A DNA stretch of 18,052 nt, taken from positions 1-18,052 of the forward strand of contig JAQVZK010000008.1 of NCBI GenBank assembly GCA_028708195.1. The letters are read 5' to 3'. The stretch comes from Desulfovibrio sp. (lineage in GTDB: Bacteria; Desulfobacterota; Desulfovibrionia; Desulfovibrionales; Desulfovibrionaceae). This document shows positions 1 through 7,800 of this stretch, piece by piece. How positions within the stretch are numbered: the stretch's first letter is position 1; each line of letters begins with the position of its first letter. Made by a program: the position numbers and the translations under genes. The notes under the pieces were generated by a model that saw only the letters and a list, made by a program, of their open reading frames with translations, had not been told where the DNA came from and made no database searches.

Positions 1-128
1 CGGCGAGATTGCTGCGCTGCGCCCGTTCAGGGGCCAACAACGTGGTGAAATACATTCCTGAACTAAACCTGTAGATGCTTCGAGTGGAATGTTCTCGGAC
101 GGGGGTTCGATTCCCCCCGCCTCCACCA
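1..128 (+). ncRNA. ssrA: tmRNA (ssrA), 3' part, truncated at the window start
   Basis: This is the 3' end of transfer-messenger RNA, which rescues stalled ribosomes by trans-translation. Seen in the sequence: a T-arm (GGGGG-TTCGATT-CCCCC core, about 101-117), the acceptor 3' strand GCCTCCA and an encoded CCA at 126-128. The block just upstream (TGTAGATGCTTCGAGTGGAATGTTCTCGGAC split around 70-100) is typical of the 3' tRNA-like domain and H2/H5 strand of bacterial tmRNAs. The 5' half, including the tag reading frame, lies outside the window, so the peptide tag cannot be read. The 3' end of ssrA is a common integration site for islands, which matters for the odd region that follows. Confidence 0.93.
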
Positions 129-143
129 TAACAATTTCAGAAA

Positions 144-178
144 GGCTCACGCTTCCCATTATGGAGCGTGAGCCTTTT
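144..178 (+). terminator. Rho-independent terminator of ssrA
   Basis: GGCTCACGCTTCC pairs with GGAGCGTGAGCC around a short loop, with one unpaired T in the left arm, followed by TTTTG. It begins 16 nt after the tmRNA CCA end and fits as its terminator. Confidence 0.85.
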
Positions 179-381
179 GTTTGAGCCTTGCGGCCTGGAG
201 TCTCTTGGTGTTTGGTGCCCGTCAGCGGTGTCACCCCTGCCCTTTCGGCTCAGGCCTATTTAATTTTGATCGTGGCGAGAGCAGCTTTGCCTGCGCCGTA
301 AATCACTGTCTTTGTCCGTCCTTGACCGTGCCATCCCCGCCTTCTCCGATTCACTAATCTCAGTCTTGAAGGCGCAAAAAA

Positions 382-561
382 TCAAATGGCAAGCCAGATC
401 AAGAGCATCGCCCGCGCAGCCAGTGCAGCATCATTCAATTGCTGCAGCGATGAATAGCGTTCAGGTCTCAACTTGCGCTGGTGCTGTAAATTATCAGCTT
501 CAGGCTGGGCATATCCCCGCTCAGGGCCATCATACCAACTGAAGGTCAGCCAGGTCGAGCC
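382..561 (-). pseudogene. Startless protein-like frame continuing the 68-aa gene in another frame
   Basis: Reading the minus strand in the frame that is open from 561 down to the TGA at 382-384 gives a convincing polypeptide: it contains GSTWLTFSWYDGPERGY, then a charged stretch, then YSSLQQLNDAALAARAML and LIWLAI. No ATG, GTG or TTG lies at its front and no ribosome binding site is seen, while it overlaps the last codons of the gene at 530-736. The simplest reading is that one gene of roughly 115-120 codons spanning 736 to 382 has suffered a one-base frameshift near 530-561. Alternatives are programmed frameshifting or a chance open frame. Family unknown. Confidence 0.35.
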
Positions 562-736
562 TTACCCTTCTCTTTTGGGTATCGCCGGGCCGCGAAACAG
601 AAACGATGTCACAGTGGACACAATCCTTCGTTACGCCCCGGGGGATGATGCCAATGTTGCCGCGTACCTTTTCAGTGACAAAAACGCACTCGCCAAATTC
701 GATGGCTGCACACAAAGCACTCTTTAGTGTTCCCAT
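530..736 (-). CDS. Small hypothetical protein, 68 aa, probably frameshifted at its 3' end
   Basis: I do not recognise a family. On the minus strand the ATG (734-736) is preceded by GGGAGGT with a 6-nt spacer, one of the best ribosome binding sites in the window, which is why I accept this short frame. The protein starts MGTLKSALCAAIEFGE, is largely beta/alpha mixed with two cysteines in a C-x2-C arrangement (KDCVHCD), and ends in a basic/acidic tail (KRRVRLDLADLQLV). It has no signal peptide or membrane segment. A protein-like reading frame continues immediately downstream in another frame (see the pseudogene entry), so the present stop may come from a one-base indel. It lies behind the ssrA 3' end on the opposite strand and could be a leftover of an old integrated element; this is inference. 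Confidence 0.5.
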   Translation of the reverse strand: MGTLKSALCAAIEFGECVFVTEKVRGNIGIIPRGVTKDCVHCDIVSVSRPGDTQKRRVRLDLADLQLV

Positions 737-1562
737 AACAGACCTCCCACAGATTTGCTGTTAGCGTACGGGATGAGCCGTTTGGAGCTTAAAATAGCGC
801 TCCGCTACTCTACCTGGCAACCCATTGTTACGTACACGACCCGCGCCGCGCCTTTGCCGCTATTTCCTGGCACTTTTTCATTAATTGATCATAAGTGTAT
901 TTTCATATTCGCAGCAATATACCTAGTAATTTGGTTACTTTTATTCCTCCAAATTGTGAACATTATAACTCCTCATTGCGCTGGAAAATGTAGTGATAAT
1001 GGGCGACGTTAGTTAACGGACAGGTAAAATGCTAAACTTGGGGATTACAGAGTAACATTCACCAGCACAAAGGGATGAAACGAAAATATGAATAACACAC
1101 TGATTGATTTGAATAATTTTTTTAACGACAGGGTGAGGAATATTTTAATGCCAGATGAAAATATTTTTTAAATATCTGTGATACTGGCGTGACGAGGGCT
1201 TAAAAGCCCATATGGAGCACCGTGGAGGTAAAAAATTATCTGGAAAATATCGCAGAGCATCGCTTAATGTTGCCAAATAAACGTCCGACGGGCATAAAAT
1301 TTTTTAAAAAGGTTTCATCCCACTTTCGGGCACAGTTGCATTTATGTTTATAGGTATTTCCATAAGAAATTGAGTTTTATGATTTTTAATAATCGAGTGT
1401 GTTCTTATGTCTTTTGGCAAAGCATTTGCAAGAATTCTGAGAAATGGACATTTTTAAATTATCTGAAGTGTTATTTTCTTACGCCAGGAATGCAATATAT
1501 AGAAAGCTATTTTAGCTATATATTTAATCATTAGCTTACATTAGACTTATAAATTTTCTATC
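737..1562. other. Gene-poor, AT-rich intergenic stretch
   Basis: I see no convincing gene here. From about 880 the base composition turns markedly AT-rich compared with the flanking genes. The only short frames are a 27-codon one at 1089-1172 (MNNTLIDLNNFFNDRVR...), whose nearest purine-rich site AAGGG lies about 13 nt away, and a 22-codon one at 1212-1280. A small hairpin (GGGCT-TAAA-AGCCC) sits at about 1197-1210. It may be decayed foreign DNA behind ssrA or a regulatory region; the sequence does not decide. Confidence 0.5.
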
Positions 1563-1590
1563 TTGACCAAATTTTGAAATAGTATATCCT
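1563..1590 (+). promoter_or_regulatory. Candidate sigma-70-type promoter of the giant adhesin gene
   Basis: TTGACC (1563-1568), a 16-bp spacer and TATCCT (1585-1590) lie inside the AT-rich block. If used, transcription would start near 1597 and leave a leader of about 260 nt before the ATG at 1859. No better match was noticed closer to the gene, but this is by eye only. Confidence 0.4.
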
Positions 1591-1805
1591 CTAGCCGTAA
1601 ACTGATAGCTATTCGCATTAACTGAACACGCTTTTTTCCACTGCGTTCGTCAGCTTAGCATCTGCAATTCTGACGGGCACGAGGCCACGCCACTGTTCCA
1701 ATTGGCAGACGGCCTTGAACAGGTTCTGCCTGCTCCCTACCATTCCCCAGTTTGACCCTTATTGGGTACCACTTACCGCGCTACTTGGCGCGCAAGCCTG
1801 ATCTT

Positions 1806-1840
1806 TTACCGCTTGAGCTTCTTTTTCAGCTCGCGGTACA
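1806..1840 (+). promoter_or_regulatory. Leader hairpin just upstream of the adhesin ribosome binding site
   Basis: TACCGC-tt-GAGC pairs with GCTCGCGGTA across a T-rich loop, giving a 10-bp stem with a 2-nt bulge. It ends about 8 nt before the GGAGG that serves the ATG at 1859, so it could influence translation start. No known riboswitch consensus was recognised. Confidence 0.4.
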
Positions 1841-1858
1841 AAGTTTTCGGAGGCACGT

Positions 1859-4800
1859 ATGCGTATTGTAAACATCACCCGACCGACAGCTGCTCAACAG
1901 TCTCTTGTTCCAGCTGAAGCCGATGCAAGAATTACTTTGAATTTTCCTGCCAATGAAGCCACGCTTGAGCGTTCTGGCGACGACCTTATGTTCCGCTTTG
2001 ATGATGGCGCAAGCGTTCGCATTGAGAACTTTTATACGCAATATAACAAGGACACTGCCCCTGAATTTGAAGTTGACGGTCAACTCGTCAACAGCGCGGA
2101 TTTTTTTGCCGCCATGGGGCCTGACCTTATGCCTGCAGCCGGGCCCTCCTCCGCTGCCACAAGAGACAACCATTACAACGAGTATTCCAACAGTGCCCTG
2201 CAGGTTGGCATTGACCACCTTGGCGCGCTTGATTACGGCTTTGCCATGGGCGCTGTCACCTCTGAAGATTATTATGGTGGGCCCCTCAACCAGGCGCCGA
2301 TATTGAGCACCAATTCTGAATCGATCACGCTTTCACTGAAGGAGTCCGGTTGGGTTAAAACCCCTTCGGGCAGTTTTGTTCCTGAGCCTGGTGTTGCAGT
2401 CGTTAACGGCAGTTTTTCCGTCCATGATCCTGATGGCGACACACTCAGCGCCTCCATCGTCATTAATGGCGCATCCTATGCCATCAATACCACTGGTCCC
2501 ACGACTGTTACCACCGAATATGGCACATTTGTCATCACACCTTCCAACGCTGGTTCAAATGTGACCTATAATTTTACCTATACCCTGAACAACGATGACT
2601 ACGGCGCTACAGACTCGTTGAAAGAAGGCGAAATCCACACTGACAAAATTGTTGTCAGTGTGACGGACGGCATCAACCCAGTCAAAAATCAACCTATCAA
2701 TATTGTTATTGAAGGCACTAATGACGCTCCTGACATTATCAGGGTCGACGACGTTACGCTGAAAGAAGACGGCGTTTTTGCCGGAAGCTATGGCGAGCAC
2801 GACACCACCAATGCTCTTGATCCCGCTGAAAATGCGGTTACCCAGGCTGGCGGCACAGCGGCGGATCAGCACAGAACGTCCATTGAAGGCCAGATCGTCG
2901 CGCGTGACCCTGACCACGACAGCGTACTGACATACGGTCTTACCGACAACACAGGCAACGAACTTTCCCTTGGCGGTGTGGTTGGTTTTGTTGATGGAAT
3001 ACAGCCTGTGGTCATCATGGATATCGAGACTGATCCTGCCAACCCCAACATCACGATTTATCATACTGTATACGGCGACCTCAGCCTTGATACGTCAACG
3101 GGCCAATACCAGTTTACGCTTGTTGACACTGAGGCCGGAGGCAAAACCAACGCCCTCTCTGAAGGTCAGAAAGTGCACCTGCAGTTCAAGCCTTCGGTAG
3201 AAGACGAACACGGCCTGCACGACTTTGATGTCAACCACCTGCGTAACGGCAGCACCCCCGTAGACGGAGACAACACCATTGACGTCAATATTCTTGGCAC
3301 CAATGACCGCCCCGTATTTTCAGACGATGCCGCCCATTGGAACAACGCCCAGCTCTTACCTGACAAGCAGGGCGTCGACCATGAAAGCATCAAGGAATCC
3401 GGCGCCCCCAACGACAATAGTGGCGTTAACGACAATGTCAGCGTTAGCGGCACCATAACCGCCACCGACTACGACAATGACGCGGTACTGCGTTACGGCT
3501 TCAAAATCGCAACACCTTCCGGTCAGCAGATGGTCAATACGCTTTACGTGGTTTCTGACGGCGCAGACGGCTATGTTCTGCTGACTGAAGCGGATTTTCT
3601 TGCCCTGGGCACTACAGACTATTATGGCAAGCTTGAAATCACCGACAACAGCGCATTCAACAGCGGCACTTATACCTTTACGCTCAAAAACAGCTCCGAG
3701 TGCGTTCAGGCAATGGATGAAGGTGATACCCTGCTTGTGGAGCTTGAAGTTGTTGTCAAGGACGAATACGGGGCGTGGAGCGACATTCCCCTGGAATTGC
3801 AGATTGTTGGCGCTAACGATGCTCCCTTCTTTACCGAGGGCAGCCAGGGCACGGTGAAAGAAAGTGGCGTCTACGCCCCTGACAACAGCGCCCTCTTCCC
3901 CAATCTTGTTGAAAATACCTTGACCACTGATGTTGGCAACGGCGATCTGGCTACGGACGCTTCACGCAATGAGCAGCACAAGCTGACGCTCACCGGCCAG
4001 GTCAAAGCTGATGACGTGGACCTTGACGACAAGGGCAACCTCACCTTTGGCATGTCCAACTCACTGGGTATAACTTTTGATGCGGCCCCTGACGGTTCAA
4101 CCACTGTCTACTACCTTGCCAATGGCAGCGTTACCGACCAGACGCCTGGCAACAACGATTATTACGGCACTCTGACAATGAATGCCGACGGCACCTATAC
4201 CTTTGTTCTCAACAACGCCACCGGCAGCCCTGCCGACAAAATGAGCGAAGGCGAGCAAAAGGTCATAACGTTTTCCCCCTCGGTAAGTGACGGGCAGGCA
4301 ACCTCGGTGGGCGGTGGCGAAATTGTTGTTACCATCATTGGTTCCAATGACATTCCCGACCTGTCCATTGCGCACGACAATACGAGCCTCACTGGCGATG
4401 TGGGCGGCATATTCAATGATAACAAGACCGTTCAGCAGGCCACGGGCAAGCTGACAGTCAGTGATATGGATACGCTGGACATGACACAAGGCCACGACAT
4501 CAAAGCCGAAAGCACCAATACCGGCGATCAGGGGGTGGATCTTGCCAGCAGCAGTTCTGACAATACCATCAAAATCAACGGCGAGTACGGCAATCTGTAT
4601 ATTACTCGCACTTCTTCTGGCAGTGATCATACAGATGATACCTACACATACCGCTATGTCATCGATCCCATCCGGGCCGCTGCCGTGGGCAAAAACGAAG
4701 TAGGCAAAGAAGACTTTACCGTCACCATACGCGACCAGTTTGGCGCGTACGACGAAAAACAGCTTGTTTTTGAGGTTATTGGCAGCGACGACCCCACCAA

Positions 4801-7800
4801 CATCGGCCTTTCCAATGGTCGTGCCCTGGTTGTGGAAAGCGGCGTCACGCCCGCCGGGCAAATCAGAGTTACCGCCACTCAAGACGCTGTGTACAAGGCC
4901 CAGTACCAGAATGAAGAAAATGGGCAGCCCGAGACCAAGGGTGACCTCTACGCTCACGACGTGGACAAGAGCGACCAGGCAGCGCTGAACAACCCCGGCG
5001 TTGATGCCAATATGCACTACGTTATTGTAGACAATAACGGCACTCTGCATGACGTCAACAAGCTCATGAGTGGGCAAAGCTCCATTGAAATTCAGCTCAA
5101 GTACGGCAAACTCATCATCGAGCGCACCAAGGCCGATGGTGAGACCGATGACAGCGCTCCTTTCAAGTACACGTATGAGCTTGATAACGACAATCATGAC
5201 GTACAGGAACTGAATTTTAACGAAAAGTTGGATGACAACTTTGTCGTGCAGGTTTACGAAACCGATGGCAGCAATGAAATTACAGGCACCCCTGTAAGTC
5301 AGGTGCCTACCGGCGTTATCGTGCAGGGCACCAATGACAGGCCCATCATTGACATCAGCACTCTTGACCTGTCGATGGAAGAGCACTACGGCAACAATAC
5401 CGGCAGTCAGTTTGACAGCGGCGGCAGGGTTCTCAAGGGTCAGATTGCCATAACAGACTATGAGGATGCCGGCACGTATGATGATGCAAGCAATACGTGG
5501 CAGTCTGAATATGTAAATTCAGGCGCTGGATTTACGTTTTCTCTGGTTAACCTTCTGCCTGGCAAATCGGTTGATAACGCCGATCTGCGTGGCGACGACC
5601 TGTCAGACGAAGCCAACTTTGACCTTAAAAGCGATGCCTTTGTCCTTCAGGGCAAGTACGGCGTTCTTGAGATCGATCCGCAGACGGGCGAGTTTACCTA
5701 CACCCGTACCAACGACCTCACCTGGCTCAATAATGGCGAATCCACCGAAGACACCTTTTACGTTCGCGTAAAGGACCCCAATGGAGCGTATTCTGAAGTA
5801 AAACCGATCGTCATAACCATCAACGGCAATGACGATCCGGGCGTTCTTACTGGCAACCATGCAGACATGAAAGAAGACGGCGTGGACGGCTCGGACCTGC
5901 CCGGCGAAACCCACTACCTGCACTATGACGGCACAAGCAACGACCACGGACATACAGAGCATCTTGGTGCAAACCACCCCAACAACGGCAACCCTGCCTC
6001 CTTTGTGGTCAACGGCCAGCTTGGAGTGCGCGATCCAGACACTTCCGACAGCCCAGCTTCCGGTTCTGGCGCGTCTGATGCCTATACCTACGGCAATCCG
6101 ACAACAACTGTACCTGGCGGGGCTACCGACGATGGCGCCGATATAGGCAAGGTCAGCGAAGCCACCGCTAACAGCAACGGTTCTTTTGAGTATACCATCC
6201 ACGGCTACGGCACTCTGACCCTCTGGCCTGACGGAAAGTACACCTTTGAGCCGCTTATGGACGGTGACGACCTCGCTGCCCCCATAAACAACCTTGCCGT
6301 TGGCGAATCCGTTGTCATAACCGTACCCGTGACCGTCACCGGCTCAGGAGTAAACCACACAGGCGAAACGACAAAGGGCAACCTTGTCGTCATCATCAAT
6401 GGCACCAACGACGCGCCCATAGTGACTTCAGAAACTCAGGGCAGTGTTGAGGTGACCTACACCAACCAGTTAACCAAAGAAGAACTGACCTCCAAGCTCA
6501 CCCTTGATCAAAGAAACGGTGAAGCCGTCGTTGTAGACAGCGACGAAATGGCGCACTGGGATGCTGCCAAGGGCGGTAACATTACGGTAAACGGCTCGCT
6601 TAACTCTGAAAAGATCATCAAGGATGTGGACCACGGCGACCAGAGCGGGCTTACCTTCTTTACTGTTGACGGCACTGCCACCACAGGTGAAGCTCAGGGC
6701 AACCTTGTGCAGCAGATCGAAGGCAAATACGGCACGCTCATTATTCAGCGCGACGGGTCCTACCAGTACCTTCTGGACAAGAGCGGCACTGCCTACAAGG
6801 ATATGATTGCCGCAAAACCCGAGGGCATTGAAGAGGAAATCTTCAATATCTATGTGCGTGACCCGCACAATGCCACGTCTGAAGAGCCCATCAAGCTTGT
6901 CATCAAGGTTGCTGCCCCTGACGCGGACCACGGCGGTGGCGACCCAGGCAACCCCGACCCCAATCCCACCAACCCCGGTTCCGGTGGAAACCAGCCGGGT
7001 AAAGGCATTGATGACCAGCACAGCCTCGTCAAAGAAGACGTAAATTACACGGCCACTGGCAAGGTGGGCGGCGATAATTACTATGATTCCGCTCTCAAAC
7101 TGACCGGCTATACTTCTAGTGCGGGCGACGCAAGCCTCCACAACTCAGATAATGTGATCGTAACCAAGTACGGCACCATCAGCCTGATGCCCGACGGTAG
7201 CTACACCTACACCCTGAACAACGACCACCCCGACGTGCAAAAACTGCGCGAAGATGATGAAATCAAGCAGAAATTTACGTTTACAGACAAAGACGGTACC
7301 TCAAAGGTCGTCGAAATCATCATACAGGGCACCAACGATCTGCCCTTTGTGGTCAGTTCGTCTGACGGCAGCCTGACCCAGCAAAGCGGGGGCACCTGGG
7401 TTTCTGTCAGCGCAACTGGCTCCTTTGAAGCCAAAGACCTTGACGATGGGGAGCGCGAAAACCTGGTGCTCAAAGGCAGCAACGTCACGTCTACCGGTCC
7501 AGATACCTACACGGTTCAGGGCCAGTATGGCGTATACACCATCACCAAAACTGTCCTCAACGGCAACTCACACTTTGAGTATACGTACGATCTTAATTCT
7601 GCCTATTATACCCCCAACTTTGGCGGGCAGGTAAGTGACCCCGTAACGGTGGACATCAGCGACGGCAAGTCAAGCATCCAACACACTGTTAATGTTGAAA
7701 TATCTGCCCAAAACGACAACCCCATCATCAGCAAGGCAAAAGACCTTACTGTTTCTGAGGACAATAAAAGCATCAGTGACACGACCAAGGTTGAAGCAAC

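Noticed and set aside
312..727. Two plus-strand frames of 76 and 84 codons
   Set aside because: They are antisense to the minus-strand gene at 530-736 and its continuation, have no binding sites, and their amino-acid composition is not protein-like.
755..1012. An 85-codon plus-strand frame with a hydrophobic stretch
   Set aside because: It lacks a ribosome binding site, and the hydrophobic part comes from translating AT-rich sequence.
1600..1858. A c-di-GMP or other known riboswitch in the adhesin leader
   Set aside because: I looked for the GEMM core and similar conserved blocks and did not see them; only a simple bulged hairpin is present.
4097..5386. A 429-codon open frame on the minus strand inside the adhesin gene
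   Set aside because: It lies wholly opposite the adhesin, whose repeats and motifs are certain. Its translation shows no domain and it has no convincing ribosome binding site; long antisense frames are expected opposite such coding bias.
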